DNA of 61,927 nt from contig JAJACV010000047.1 of the NCBI GenBank assembly GCA_022601335.1, forward strand, positions 1 to 61,927, in the 5' to 3' direction. Numbering within the stretch: position 1 is the first letter of the stretch; the number at the start of each line of letters is the position of its first letter. The DNA is from Chlamydiota bacterium. GTDB lineage: Bacteria; Chlamydiota; Chlamydiia; Chlamydiales; JAAZZY01. Below the pieces are notes generated by a model. It worked only from the letters and a program-made list of their open reading frames with translations, did not search any database and was not told where the DNA came from. Positions 19,486 through 27,953 of the stretch are shown in pieces. A program made the translations under genes and the position numbers.

Positions 19486-19866
19486 CTATGACTTCTTAAC
19501 AAACGCGTATTCTTTTCCCTTAAACTCGTCGATATCTTTACGATAGTTTTGTATTTCAGAGACGAATTGGGCAAGCCTCAAGCTAAAGTGCGCTGGACTC
19601 ATAGATTGAAAAGGATGTTTCCTTGCAAGCAGAACCTGGCCTTTCTGAAGGTCAACCAACAACCCTTTTTCTTCAAGCTCTTCGACATGTTGCAAAAAAC
19701 TTTCTGAAAACCCCTGGTTAGACTGATACAAAAGAGAGAGAAGACAAAGAGTGTTTCCAGCATCAACAATCTCCACATCGCAGTCTATTCCGCTTGCCGA
19801 AACCGTAATTGATTTCTTTAAAATTAGGTCGTAAAATTGATTCTTTAAATAGTTTTGTATAGACAT
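19486..19866 (-). CDS. Small hypothetical protein (126 aa)
   Basis: I do not recognise this protein. It is 126 residues long, without signal peptide or membrane segment. It has an N-terminal amphipathic helix, a hydrophobic 'NTLCLLSLLYQ' helix, then charged helices ending in 'KEYAFVKKS'. Size and mixed fold would be compatible with a type III secretion chaperone, but no diagnostic motif supports that. It starts at ATG 19866 and its stop is 12 nt from the parS-like site. The ung gene lies upstream on the same strand with a 76-nt gap, so co-transcription is possible. Confidence 0.55.
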   Translation of the reverse strand: MSIQNYLKNQFYDLILKKSITVSASGIDCDVEIVDAGNTLCLLSLLYQSNQGFSESFLQHVEELEEKGLLVDLQKGQVLLARKHPFQSMSPAHFSLRLAQFVSEIQNYRKDIDEFKGKEYAFVKKS

Positions 19867-19942
19867 ATGGCTCGCTTTATTATGAACTTCGTTAACTTAT
19901 ATTGTACCAGCTGATTTTAAAGAACGAATAAAGAACTTGAAC

Positions 19943-20641
19943 TCAACAAACGCTCCAATCCACAGGGGAAAGCCCCTGCTTTTTCAAAAATTCGTTTGCC
20001 AATGAAAAGTGGCGACTACCAAGAAATCCACTGTAAGCTGAAAAGGGAGAGGGGTGTGTTGTTTTCAGTACTAAATGTTTCGAATTAGTCCCTGGGCCAA
20101 AAAAGTGTAAACACTTTTCTTGAGCAGACCTTCCCCAAAGTAGAAACACAATAGGCTGATCTAAGGCTGCTAACTTCTGAATAACGTGGTCAGTAAAAAC
20201 CTCCCAGCCCCGTCCGTGGTGAGACTTGGCTTCTCCTCTCCTAACCGTTAGGGTTGCATTGAGAAGAAGAACCCCTTGCTGAGCCCAAGATAGAAGACAG
20301 CCGTGCGGGGGATTTTTAAGATGAAGATCATGCAAAAGCTCTTTAAAAATATTTTTTAAGGACGGAGGCGGGGGAACCCCCTGTGACACGCTAAAACTTA
20401 AACCGTGAGCCTGCCCAGGCCCGTGGTAGGGGTCCTGGCCCATTATAACCACCTTCACCTGGCTTAACGGGGTTTGAAAAAAAGAATTGAACACTAGGGA
20501 TCTAGGGGGGAAAACCTCCTCTTTATTTATCTCCTCTGTAAGAAACTGTTCCAGTTTCTTAAAGTAGTCTTGATTAAACTCTGATCTGAAAAAATCCTGC
20601 CAATCGTTTAATAGAGGTATTTGATCGGTAAACATTGTCAT
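19943..20641 (-). CDS. ung: Uracil-DNA glycosylase (family 1)
   Basis: This enzyme removes uracil from DNA in base-excision repair. The water-activating loop 'GQDPYHGPGQAHGLSFSV' contains the catalytic Asp, and the minor-groove/His loop 'HPSPFSAYSGFLGSRHFS' contains the catalytic His. 'VFLLWGRSAQEK' is also typical of family 1. The frame extends to a TTG at 20659, but I chose ATG 20641 (MTMFTDQ) because a weak GCGGA ribosome-binding sequence sits 7 nt before it; ATG 20635 is an alternative. The gene follows the Inc-like gene by about 20 nt on the same strand and is probably co-transcribed with it. Length (232 residues) is normal for the family. Confidence 0.95.
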   Translation of the reverse strand: MTMFTDQIPLLNDWQDFFRSEFNQDYFKKLEQFLTEEINKEEVFPPRSLVFNSFFQTPLSQVKVVIMGQDPYHGPGQAHGLSFSVSQGVPPPPSLKNIFKELLHDLHLKNPPHGCLLSWAQQGVLLLNATLTVRRGEAKSHHGRGWEVFTDHVIQKLAALDQPIVFLLWGRSAQEKCLHFFGPGTNSKHLVLKTTHPSPFSAYSGFLGSRHFSLANEFLKKQGLSPVDWSVC

Positions 20642-20660
20642 ATAATTAAATCCGCACAAA

Positions 20661-21203
20661 TTAAGAGGTTCTCTGAAAAAAGTGATATGCTTTTATTGTA
20701 GAAGTCCCCACCAAAACCCCATTTAAAAAAGTGGATGTGAGCTCGCGTCCAAGGACTGGCAAGTCTAAAGCCCCTAAACAGGAAAAAAAAATGGAAGATA
20801 AAGTATTTACATGCCCAAGCTCGCATACAACTTTGTGCCCTTGGCGCTCTAGAAGCTCTTGCTCGTCCAGCGGCAAAGACTTATCCACTGGGGCACTCTT
20901 TATTCCGGCTTTGCAATAAGAGACATACCCACCAATAGAAACAGAACCCACAAGTACAAGTAGAGGAGGGGGAGAATAGAGACAGGTGGCGACACCAAGC
21001 AAAGAAGACAAGGCAAAAGCTCTATCAGGTTCATGTTGAAATATGAAACGTGAAAAATTATCACCCAAAACTTCAGACACAGATCGTGCGAGCGCCTCCA
21101 AAGCGTTTCTAGTAAATGCAGCACCCGCAGATGCAGCCTCTTCAATAAGCTGAATGCCTTCAGTGGTTCTTTGAAAAGAATTTGATTTTGCTATAGATTC
21201 CAC
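20661..21203 (-). CDS. Small membrane protein with bilobed hydrophobic hairpin (Inc-like candidate)
   Basis: This 180-residue protein has no signal peptide. Two closely spaced hydrophobic segments (about 62-77 and 81-97) are joined by a 'YSPPPLL' turn, the bilobed hairpin that marks chlamydial inclusion-membrane (Inc) proteins. A second hydrophobic stretch lies at ~133-167. The N-terminal 60 residues form an Ala-rich amphipathic helix. Inc proteins are type III secreted and lack recognisable homology, so only topology supports the idea. It is encoded directly upstream of ung on the same strand, an odd partner for an effector. An ordinary small inner-membrane protein is equally possible. Confidence 0.5.
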   Translation of the reverse strand: MESIAKSNSFQRTTEGIQLIEEAASAGAAFTRNALEALARSVSEVLGDNFSRFIFQHEPDRAFALSSLLGVATCLYSPPPLLVLVGSVSIGGYVSYCKAGIKSAPVDKSLPLDEQELLERQGHKVVCELGHVNTLSSIFFSCLGALDLPVLGRELTSTFLNGVLVGTSTIKAYHFFQRTS

Positions 21204-21415
21204 AAATAAACCTGCACATAGAAAATAATAATAAAGCTAGGCCGGCCCCTAATTTTCAGGATGATTTTGTAGCACACTTACAAGTTTACATGAAGAGGTA
21301 AATTACAAGCATCTAGACCTAAAATAGCTTTATAATCAAAATTTAGTTAAATTAAAATCTTCATTCACACTATATATAGAGCCGAATAAAAACGAATCTC
21401 CCGAATTATTGTTTT

Positions 21416-22663
21416 ATGAAAAATGTTTTCCTCATTCTGTCTTTAGTATCATCTTTTGTGTTTTCATCTTCGAAGGAAGAAAGAAAGGCGGTCGTTATCA
21501 AGCCTGTTGCAGATCTACTTGGACAACCCCACGTACACTCTCCAAAAAAGGGAATTTCCCTAGAAGAATACTACCATAAAATTCCCTTTAGCGGCACAAG
21601 TAACGCCTGCTGGAGACTCCACCAGGTTCTTTTTAACGAGGTGGTTACTGTTCTAGACGAGAAAGGAAGCGAAGTGAAAGTTAAGATTTCAAACTTTTAC
21701 TACCTTCTTGATAACGAATCGTCTCCAAAGGATACTTACTGGACCTCAAAAGAAAATCTGCTTTTTTTAGACAAAGTTGTGCATAAAAAAATTGATATAT
21801 CTCACTTTCCACCTCCGATTTCATACAAAGAAAAAAAACCCTCATCAGACCGAGAACAAAACGTGGTAACTCTGAAAAAACCCTTTTTTGACCCTTCCAC
21901 CAAAACCACGTATTCAGTGGGCACTCGCTTTTTAGCCCACGCTGATCAAGACTTTAGGGGCTCTTTTGATAAAGGTTCTTTTGATGTCTACATCTTTGAC
22001 CCCAAAACACAAGAACTCTTAGATACTCAAATTCCAAAGAGGTATTGTATAAGAAACTATCTGAACCATCCAGATGATCAAATCAAAAACTTTGTTTCAG
22101 TATTAAGATCCTGGGCCTACCAAAAAAAAGGATTCATTCCATACGTCTTAGGAGGCTTTAGCTGGACATTAAATTGCAACGAAGACGCCTATGAGGCTAA
22201 GATAGACCCAGAAAACAATCACCCATATTTTCATAGAAATACCTGGACTGAAAGTTCTAAAATTGGATTTGACTGTGTGGGCATTATTGGGAGAGCTGCA
22301 CAAGTTTGTAACATCCCCTTTTTTTACAAAAACACACGAACTCTTCTCAAAGGCTTAAAGTGCCTCAAAAAAGGAGAAAAAATAAGAGAGGGAGACCTGC
22401 TTTGGTTTCCGGGCCATGTTATGGTTGTTTCGAACCTGAAAAAAAATCTTATTGTTGAAGCCAGGGGTTATGATCACGGCTCCGGTCGTGTAAGAGAAGT
22501 GCATATAAATAAAATTTTTGAAGAGGTTAACTCATTTGACGAATTGCTTAGTTTTTATCACAAAAAAAGACATCTTTCTCTTTTAGATAAAGAAGGAAAG
22601 GTGTTCACAACCTGTAAAAAATATGAAATTTTAAAGATAAACAGCGTCTGGAATCATCCGTAA
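21416..22663 (+). CDS. Secreted NlpC/P60-family peptidoglycan hydrolase
   Basis: This 415-residue protein has a signal peptide (MKNVFLILSLVSSFVFS). The N-terminal two-thirds are probably SH3-like wall-binding modules. A C-terminal NlpC/P60 domain has the catalytic Cys in 'GFDCVGIIGRA' (about Cys287) and the catalytic His in 'GDLLWFPGHVMVV' (about His334). NlpC/P60 enzymes cut D-Glu-mDAP bonds in peptide stems. In Chlamydiae, which make a transient division-site peptidoglycan ring, an NlpC homologue is thought to remodel that ring. The gene is monocistronic in appearance, with a 212-nt upstream gap and the tRNA-Pro gene downstream. Its plus strand is C-rich although it is a coding strand, consistent with lagging-strand placement left of the proposed origin. 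Confidence 0.85.
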   Translation: MKNVFLILSLVSSFVFSSSKEERKAVVIKPVADLLGQPHVHSPKKGISLEEYYHKIPFSGTSNACWRLHQVLFNEVVTVLDEKGSEVKVKISNFYYLLDNESSPKDTYWTSKENLLFLDKVVHKKIDISHFPPPISYKEKKPSSDREQNVVTLKKPFFDPSTKTTYSVGTRFLAHADQDFRGSFDKGSFDVYIFDPKTQELLDTQIPKRYCIRNYLNHPDDQIKNFVSVLRSWAYQKKGFIPYVLGGFSWTLNCNEDAYEAKIDPENNHPYFHRNTWTESSKIGFDCVGIIGRAAQVCNIPFFYKNTRTLLKGLKCLKKGEKIREGDLLWFPGHVMVVSNLKKNLIVEARGYDHGSGRVREVHINKIFEEVNSFDELLSFYHKKRHLSLLDKEGKVFTTCKKYEILKINSVWNHP

Positions 22664-22822
22664 ACCGTTTTAGAACGCCCTCAAGCAACAATCAACGCGC
22701 GCCCCACAACATACTTATCAAATTCAAGCTAGTCGCCATCAGGAGCTTTAAAGTAGGCTTTTGAGACAACCCGCTCCCACTCTTAATAAGCTCTTTCTCC
22801 CTCTAGCCAAGGAAGCTTTCTG

Positions 22823-22851
22823 TTGACCGAAACGCTTTCTATCTTTAGAAT
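22823..22851 (+). promoter_or_regulatory. Strong housekeeping-sigma promoter of tRNA-Pro
   Basis: A -35 hexamer TTGACC (22823-22828) and a -10 hexamer TAGAAT (22846-22851) are separated by exactly 17 bp. The pair is correctly placed about 37 nt before the tRNA 5' end. The surrounding 22664-22888 region holds no credible ORF. Confidence 0.6.
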
Positions 22852-22888
22852 CTTTATCTTCATATTTTCTACTTACTATCAATTTTGT

Positions 22889-22963
22889 CTGGGTGTAGCG
22901 CAGCTTGGTCAGCGCACTTGCATGGGGTGCAAGGGGTCGGAGGTTCAAATCCTCTCACCCAGA
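22889..22963 (+). tRNA. tRNA-Pro (anticodon GGG)
   Basis: A 75-nt cloverleaf can be folded by eye. The acceptor stem is CTGGGTG/CACCCAG with discriminator A; the D arm is GCGC/GCGC. The anticodon stem CTTGC/GCAAG encloses loop ATGGGGT, giving anticodon GGG with G37 as in E. coli tRNA-Pro(GGG). The T arm is GGAGG-TTCAAAT-CCTCT. The 3' CCA is not encoded. It reads CCC and, by wobble, CCU. It lies directly before the proposed origin region. Confidence 0.96.
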
Positions 22964-22969
22964 TTCTTT

Positions 22970-23190
22970 TGTGGAAAGATTGTTGATAACCCTGTTCACA
23001 TCCTGTTCATTTTATGAAGACAAAATTGTTCACAATCGTTTATGAATACATGTGTAACTTTTATAAACAGCATACAAACAAGTTATAAACATCCTTTGTG
23101 GAGAGTTGTACTAGGCAACTTACTAACATTTCCACAGGACCTGAAGAAGAAGAATATTACCTATATATATACTATATTATTAAGCAAGAG
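22970..23190. other. Candidate replication origin: DnaA-box-like cluster with AT-rich tail
   Basis: The non-coding interval between tRNA-Pro and the next gene holds five sites close to the DnaA box TTWTNCACA. They are at 22970-22978 (minus, 1 mismatch), 22992-23000 (2), 23026-23034 (TTGTTCACA, 1), 23097-23105 (minus, 2) and 23128-23136 (ATTTCCACA, 1). CCTGTTCA is repeated twice in tandem (22991-23008) and TATAAACA occurs twice. A very AT-rich run (23152-23182, TATATATA core) could be the unwinding element. In sampled lines the plus strand is C-rich to the left (18 C vs 8 G in 21841-21900) and G-rich to the right (16 G vs 8 C in 23461-23520; 20 vs 4 in 30001-30060). I did not compute full skew. 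Confidence 0.5.
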
Positions 23191-23196
23191 ACCGTC

Positions 23197-23901
23197 ATGC
23201 AGGAATTATTTGTACCAGAAGTATTTTTCGATTTAAACAATTATGCTCATAGCGAGCTTTTTGAAAGCGTTGAGCTTGTTTGGGACGCGTTAGTAAACAT
23301 ACCTAAACGACTTCAAAGCCTCAATCTCGGAATACTTCAAGGAAACATCTCTAAAGAAGCTCACCTGGTGAATCCTGAATTAATAAATATAGGCATAGGG
23401 ACGGTTGTAGAGCCTGGCGCTTACATTAAAGGTCCATGTAGTATCGGTAGCTACTGTTCTATTCGTCATGGGGCTTATTTACGCGGTAACGTGATAACTG
23501 GAGATCATTGTATAATAGGACATGCAACTGAGGTTAAGAATTCAATTTTTTTGAACAACTCACAAGCTGCCCACTTTTCCTACGTTGGAGATTCTATTTT
23601 GGGAAACAAAGTGAACCTCGGAGCGGGAGTTAAGCTTGCAAACCTTCTTTTCAACAATCAATCTATAAAAATTTATCTGGAATCACAGGTCGCTGATACA
23701 GGACTTAGAAAGCTGGGAGCCATTATTGGCGACATGGCTCAGATTGGTTGCAACTCTGTTACAAACCCCGGAACGCTCATGGGGAAAAGGTCTTGCGTTT
23801 ATCCTTCTGTGAATGTGGGTGGAATTATTCTTGAAGACCACTCTGTAAAAGTCGCTAATGAAACTATAACTTATCCCCAAAAAAACTATGCCCTACCTTG
23901 A
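23197..23901 (+). CDS. Left-handed beta-helix (hexapeptide) protein, GlmU-like (CT629 family)
   Basis: This 234-residue protein is dominated by hexapeptide repeats of the left-handed beta-helix class, for example 'LINIGIGTVVEPGAYIKGP', 'CSIGSYCSIRHGAYLRGN' and 'HCIIGHATEVKNS'. It matches the C-terminal acetyltransferase half of GlmU/sugar nucleotidyltransferases but lacks the N-terminal pyrophosphorylase domain (no 'GxGTRM'). The role is probably acetyl or nucleotidyl transfer in cell-envelope sugar metabolism, or a non-catalytic beta-helix. The frame is open back to GTG 23098, but I chose ATG 23197 because the extension is low-complexity, runs through the DnaA-box region and an AAGAG ribosome-binding sequence precedes the ATG. 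It overlaps ispA by 14 nt; the same pairing (CT629-CT628) occurs in Chlamydia. Confidence 0.8.
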   Translation: MQELFVPEVFFDLNNYAHSELFESVELVWDALVNIPKRLQSLNLGILQGNISKEAHLVNPELINIGIGTVVEPGAYIKGPCSIGSYCSIRHGAYLRGNVITGDHCIIGHATEVKNSIFLNNSQAAHFSYVGDSILGNKVNLGAGVKLANLLFNNQSIKIYLESQVADTGLRKLGAIIGDMAQIGCNSVTNPGTLMGKRSCVYPSVNVGGIILEDHSVKVANETITYPQKNYALP

Positions 23902-24781
23902 TACAGAAACTGTAAAACTTAAATCTCTATTATTTCAGTATCAAACTAGCGTCAACGAAATCATTGCCGCTGAAATAAAGGGAATCGGAGGAGACTCAAA
24001 GTTAAAAGAAGCGTGCCTGTATGCTCTTGTTGGAGATGGAAAAAGGTTCAGACCCTCTATCGTTCTGATTCTCTCTAATCTACTAGGCGGGAAGTATGAT
24101 GTTGGCTTGTCGGCCCTCTCTGTTGAGCTTTTTCATACAGCATCCCTTATCGCAGATGATATGCCCTGTATGGATGACGACTCTATTCGAAGAAACAAGC
24201 CGGCTTTACATAAAGTATTTGGAACTGATGTAGCCCTTCTTTCTAGTTATGCTACACTTGGAGCTGGCTATGAATGCATTCTTAAGCAGCGGAAAAAACT
24301 AGCGGGAAAGCTTTGCGATATTGATGAAAGGTCGTTTATTGCTATTGGCTTTTTAGCTCGAAACAACAGTTTAGACGGGGCTCCTTTGGGCCAGTTTTTG
24401 GATCTTTATCCCCCTGAAATTACGGAAGAATCTCTTAAGGATGTTCTATATCGAAAAACGGTGATATTTTTTGAAACAGCTTTTATTTTCGGCTGGCTTT
24501 TCGGAGGGGGAGACTTAACTTTGCTAGAAAAGGTAAGGCAGGCGGGCTGTCACTTTGGAATGGCTTTTCAAATTTATGATGATTTTTGTGACTATGAAAA
24601 AGACCTGCAGGCTAGTAAAAAAATCAACTATCCCCTGGCCTTTGGAAAAGAGAGGGCAAGAACAGCTCTTGAGAAGGAATTAAAGCTTTGTCAAATTGGA
24701 CTGACAGAGGTCGGCCTATACAAAGAAGAGTTCCAAGAGCTGCTCAAATTTTTAGACAGAAAAGTTCTAAACGGAGGCTAG
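23888..24781 (+). CDS. ispA: Polyprenyl (farnesyl/geranylgeranyl) diphosphate synthase
   Basis: This 297-residue class I trans-isoprenyl diphosphate synthase condenses DMAPP/IPP to make C15-C20 precursors for undecaprenyl phosphate and quinone chains. It shows '[11 protein letters not shown]', the first Asp-rich motif 'DDMPCMDDD' (DDx4D) and the second Asp-rich motif '[10 protein letters not shown]' (DDxxD). The start ATG lies inside the 3' end of the preceding beta-helix gene (14-nt overlap), so the pair is co-translated. The 3' end overlaps the convergent recA gene by 15 nt. Exact chain length cannot be fixed from motifs alone. Confidence 0.92.
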   Translation: MPYLDTETVKLKSLLFQYQTSVNEIIAAEIKGIGGDSKLKEACLYALVGDGKRFRPSIVLILSNLLGGKYDVGLSALSVELFHTASLIADDMPCMDDDSIRRNKPALHKVFGTDVALLSSYATLGAGYECILKQRKKLAGKLCDIDERSFIAIGFLARNNSLDGAPLGQFLDLYPPEITEESLKDVLYRKTVIFFETAFIFGWLFGGGDLTLLEKVRQAGCHFGMAFQIYDDFCDYEKDLQASKKINYPLAFGKERARTALEKELKLCQIGLTEVGLYKEEFQELLKFLDRKVLNGG

Positions 24782-25807
24782 CTCTTTCTTTTCTGCGGCA
24801 GTTATTATGCCAGCTTCTTCAAACACCCGTTTCTTAATCTCACTTCTGAGTTCTGGATTTTTTATTAGTTCCTGGCGTACGGATTCTTTTCCCTGTCCAA
24901 GCCTGTTTCCGTTGTAGCTGAACCAGGCGCCTTTTTTGTCTATTATTTCAAGTTCAACGCCCTTATCGATAAGCGTCCCCTCAAAAGAGATGCCCTCTTT
25001 GAAAATAATGTCGAATTCTGCAATTCTAAACGGAGGGGCCATTTTGTTTTTTACAACCTTAATCTTAACCTTGTTTCCAAAGTCAAGATTGTCAGATCCC
25101 TTTAAGCTTCCAATGCGGCGTATGTCTAGCCTGACAGAAGAGTAAAACTTTAAAGCCCTGCCGCCTGACGTCGTTTCAGGGTTTCCAAACATGACCCCAA
25201 TTTTTTCACGGATTTGATTGATAAATATTGCAGCGGTATTGGACTTGGCAAGAGTTGCTGTTAGTTTTCTTAAGGCTTGGGACATCATTCGAGCCTGCAA
25301 GCCGACATGGGTGTCTCCAATTTCACCCTCTAGTTCGCTTTTGGGAACAAGGGCAGCAACAGAATCTATAACAATAACATCAACAGCTCCAGATCTAGCT
25401 AGCATTTCAGCAATATTAAGAGCATCCTCACCGCAGTCTGGCTGAGAAATAAGAAGGTCGTTCACATTAACCCCAATTTTTGCGGCATAAACAGGGTCTA
25501 AAGCGTGCTCTGCATCGATATAAGCCGCCAACCCGCCAGATTTTTGAGCATTCGCAACAATATGAGTTGCTAAAGTCGACTTTCCAGAAGACTCTGGGCC
25601 ATAGATTTCAGTAACCCTTCCTCTTGGAACGCCGCCTATACCAAGAGCTAGGTCAAGAGAAATGGCTCCCGTTGAAATGACATCAAACGTCCTGGAGGAT
25701 TGGTGTTTTCCCAATGTCATAATAGCCCCATCTCCAAACTGTTTTTCAATATGGGATATGGCAAGCTCTAAAGCTTTTTTCTTATTTGGATCGGTTGTTT
25801 CTGACAT
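24767..25807 (-). CDS. recA: RecA recombinase
   Basis: RecA forms the ATP-dependent filament for strand exchange. The 346-residue length is normal. Walker A '[15 protein letters not shown]', Walker B '[14 protein letters not shown]' and the L2-region '[20 protein letters not shown]' are intact. A possible -10 hexamer TATAAT (minus strand, 25861-25866) lies 54 nt upstream; I found no SOS box, consistent with the lack of a classic LexA regulon in Chlamydiae. Its last codons overlap the end of ispA by 15 nt. Although encoded on the minus strand, parts of its plus strand are G-rich, suggesting it is on the lagging strand here. Confidence 0.98.
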   Translation of the reverse strand: MSETTDPNKKKALELAISHIEKQFGDGAIMTLGKHQSSRTFDVISTGAISLDLALGIGGVPRGRVTEIYGPESSGKSTLATHIVANAQKSGGLAAYIDAEHALDPVYAAKIGVNVNDLLISQPDCGEDALNIAEMLARSGAVDVIVIDSVAALVPKSELEGEIGDTHVGLQARMMSQALRKLTATLAKSNTAAIFINQIREKIGVMFGNPETTSGGRALKFYSSVRLDIRRIGSLKGSDNLDFGNKVKIKVVKNKMAPPFRIAEFDIIFKEGISFEGTLIDKGVELEIIDKKGAWFSYNGNRLGQGKESVRQELIKNPELRSEIKKRVFEEAGIITAAEKKELASV

Positions 25808-25947
25808 AAAGGTCCTCGCTGATAGGGTTATTTTTGAAACCGGATGATGCTATAGAGTTTATTATAATGCAAGGGAGAGCCTAAAGCATTTCTATTGAAA
25901 ATTAAAACGCAGAAACTTATGTAATGAAGTAGAGAGCGGGAGTGCAA

Positions 25948-27420
25948 ATGTTACTTAAGGTTGAAATAAATAGAAAAGGAGAAGAGTGCCCTTTCAAAAA
26001 TGAAAAGATTGCCTTTGAATTAAACAGAGGTGAATGCTTTTGGCTAAAAGGTCCCTCGGGGGCCGGAAAAACCTCTATAGCCGGGGATCTTGCTAAGTTG
26101 GCTCCGCTTAGAGGTGCGGAAGTTAAGGTGGATTGGGGAGAGCCTTTGGCAGAAAACGAAAAGCCTATAGGCATTCTTTTTCAACAGGGGGTTATTGTTG
26201 ACTCCCTAAACCTTAGAGAAAATATTATTTTAAGCTTAAAAGCAGCGAATAAAGACTGCTCTGAAGAAAAAGTTCAACATTTGCTTGAAAGCGTAGACCT
26301 TTCTGAAAATGACGGGCTTAAAATGCCCAATCACTTAAGTGGTGGAATGTTGAGAAGGGGAGCCCTTTCCTTAACCTTTGCACAAGAAAAAAAAGTTATT
26401 ATCCTTGATGAACCTTTTGTTGGACTTGACCGCCAAACCTCTGAAGAGGTTATTCAGGTCATCCAGTCCCTCAAAGAGAAGGGCGTTTCCTTTTTACTGA
26501 TTACGCATCAAATAGAACATTCAGATCAAATAGTGACTCCCGGGAAAGAGTTTGAGCTTGAGCCAACCCCACCTCCAGAAGTAAGTCATCTAAAAAAGAG
26601 GGTTTCGCGGTCTAACCTGTGGGCCAGAACTTGGATTAAAATTTTCGATTACCTTGGAATTTCAATACCCCTTATTATCTGCGCCTTCTTTGCTGCCGGG
26701 TTTGCAACAAGTATGCTTTTTGCTGAAATGCTAAAAGATACAGACATGAAAACGCTGATGGATCAATTTCAAGCGGAACACACGTCTCTACTGTTCAAGC
26801 TTTTTGGCCACGAAATAGAAAAAATAGCAGCGAGGTATTTACCGGGGATTCGGGAGAAAATTTATGCTCTAACGATGTCTCGAGGATTTGTAATTGAAAT
26901 GGGGCCTCTTTTGACCGGCCTTCTTTTAGCTGGAAGAATAGGGGGGAGTTATTCTGGAGAAGTCGGAATGATGCAGGCAACAAACCAAAACAAGCTGCTT
27001 GAAACTTTAGGCCAAAGTCCCAGAGCTTGGACTCTTTGGCCGTCTGGAATCGCGGCGTTTATTGCCGCTCCTATACTAACGGGCATCGGAACTTATATCG
27101 CTCTACTGTCGGGTGGGTGGGTTAGCACTTGGGAGAAATATGCCTTGTTCCCCTCGATGAGCGCCTACTGGAAAGCAGTAAATCATAATACTTTTAATTA
27201 TAGTGGTTTTTGGAATTATCCCCCGGTTGTAAACGTCTACAGAAGCTTGGGATTTATGGTTATTATATTATTGGTTGCTGAGGTGGCAGGACGAATCAAG
27301 CGCGACTTGCAACCCAGAGATGTTCCAAAAAGTATTACCTGGGCGGTCGTTTTTGCCAGCCTCTTTATTATTTTGTCTGATTGGATGTTTTCTCAAGTTT
27401 ACCAAAGCTCTGGCCTTTAA
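25948..27420 (+). CDS. MlaF-MlaE fusion: ABC ATPase joined to MlaE-type permease
   Basis: One 490-residue chain carries both halves of a lipid ABC transporter. Residues ~1-205 are an ABC ATPase: Walker A 'GPSGAGKTS', signature 'LSGGMLRRGAL', Walker B 'VIILDEPFVGLD' and an H-loop 'LLITHQ'. Residues ~225-490 are an MlaE-type permease with the family hallmark 'GLLLAGRIGGSYSGEVGMM' and several membrane helices. Mla systems move phospholipids between the inner and outer membranes. I chose ATG 25948 over GTG 25942 because the GCGGG ribosome-binding sequence then has 7-nt spacing. No MlaD- or MlaC-like gene is adjacent. It sits between recA and ygfA, breaking the order known in Chlamydia, and overlaps convergent ygfA by 4 nt. 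Confidence 0.88.
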   Translation: MLLKVEINRKGEECPFKNEKIAFELNRGECFWLKGPSGAGKTSIAGDLAKLAPLRGAEVKVDWGEPLAENEKPIGILFQQGVIVDSLNLRENIILSLKAANKDCSEEKVQHLLESVDLSENDGLKMPNHLSGGMLRRGALSLTFAQEKKVIILDEPFVGLDRQTSEEVIQVIQSLKEKGVSFLLITHQIEHSDQIVTPGKEFELEPTPPPEVSHLKKRVSRSNLWARTWIKIFDYLGISIPLIICAFFAAGFATSMLFAEMLKDTDMKTLMDQFQAEHTSLLFKLFGHEIEKIAARYLPGIREKIYALTMSRGFVIEMGPLLTGLLLAGRIGGSYSGEVGMMQATNQNKLLETLGQSPRAWTLWPSGIAAFIAAPILTGIGTYIALLSGGWVSTWEKYALFPSMSAYWKAVNHNTFNYSGFWNYPPVVNVYRSLGFMVIILLVAEVAGRIKRDLQPRDVPKSITWAVVFASLFIILSDWMFSQVYQSSGL

Positions 27421-27953
27421 AAAGCTAAAACCTTTTTAATCACATGGTCATGGGGTTCTTTTGGAAGATCTTTTTTAGACATCTGAACTTTAAAAATAAG
27501 GCCTAATGTTTGAATTCGAGGATTTTTATTTAAAAATCTGTCAAAAAAACCACCACCGTGGCCAAGCCTTGTGCCTTTTGAGTCAAACGAAAGAGCTGGA
27601 ACCAGCACTAGCGATAATTCCAGTGGATGGACCTTGGCGCACCGAAGCGGGTTTGGCTCGAAAAGCCCCTCCTTGGTTTTCTCTAGATCCTGTTCTAGGT
27701 TTATAACTCTGTAGTAGCAAAGAGTTTCCTTTTCACACTTGGGTAGGGCTAGGCATTTCTGCTGAGCTAGAAAATGGTTAAAGGGATATAGGTCTATTTC
27801 GGTTGAAAGAGGAGAAAAAGAACCTATGAGGCTAGGGCTTGAAATTGTTTCAAAAAGGGTTTTGCGAGCGCGCTCTGAGGCTAAAGCTTTTTCATTTTTA
27901 CTGAGATTTTTTATCTTTGCTCGGAAAAAGTGTCTCAAGGGAGTTTTATTCAA
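27417..27953 (-). CDS. ygfA: 5-formyltetrahydrofolate cyclo-ligase (5,10-methenyl-THF synthetase)
   Basis: This 178-residue enzyme converts 5-formyl-THF to 5,10-methenyl-THF in folate salvage. It has the conserved C-terminal 'ALSFDSKGTRLGHGGGFFDR', the nucleotide/phosphate loop of the family, and an N-terminal 'RAKIKNLSK'. I chose TTG 27953 because a perfect AAGGAGG lies 8 nt upstream. The longer frame starts at another TTG (28007) without a ribosome-binding site and would overlap the previous gene by 62 nt. With the chosen start the overlap is 8 nt (GTTGAATAA), so translation is probably coupled to the MORN-repeat lipoprotein gene. The ygfA-CT648-CT647-CT646 order is kept from Chlamydia. Confidence 0.9.
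   Translation of the reverse strand: MNKTPLRHFFRAKIKNLSKNEKALASERARKTLFETISSPSLIGSFSPLSTEIDLYPFNHFLAQQKCLALPKCEKETLCYYRVINLEQDLEKTKEGLFEPNPLRCAKVHPLELSLVLVPALSFDSKGTRLGHGGGFFDRFLNKNPRIQTLGLIFKVQMSKKDLPKEPHDHVIKKVLAF

Noticed and set aside
23098..23196. In-frame extension of the beta-helix gene from GTG 23098
   Set aside because: The extension is low-complexity, overlaps DnaA-box-like sites and an AT-rich run, and the ATG at 23197 has a ribosome-binding sequence.
25861..25866. Complete recA promoter with SOS box
   Set aside because: Only a -10 TATAAT on the minus strand is convincing; no -35 at proper spacing and no LexA-type palindrome seen.
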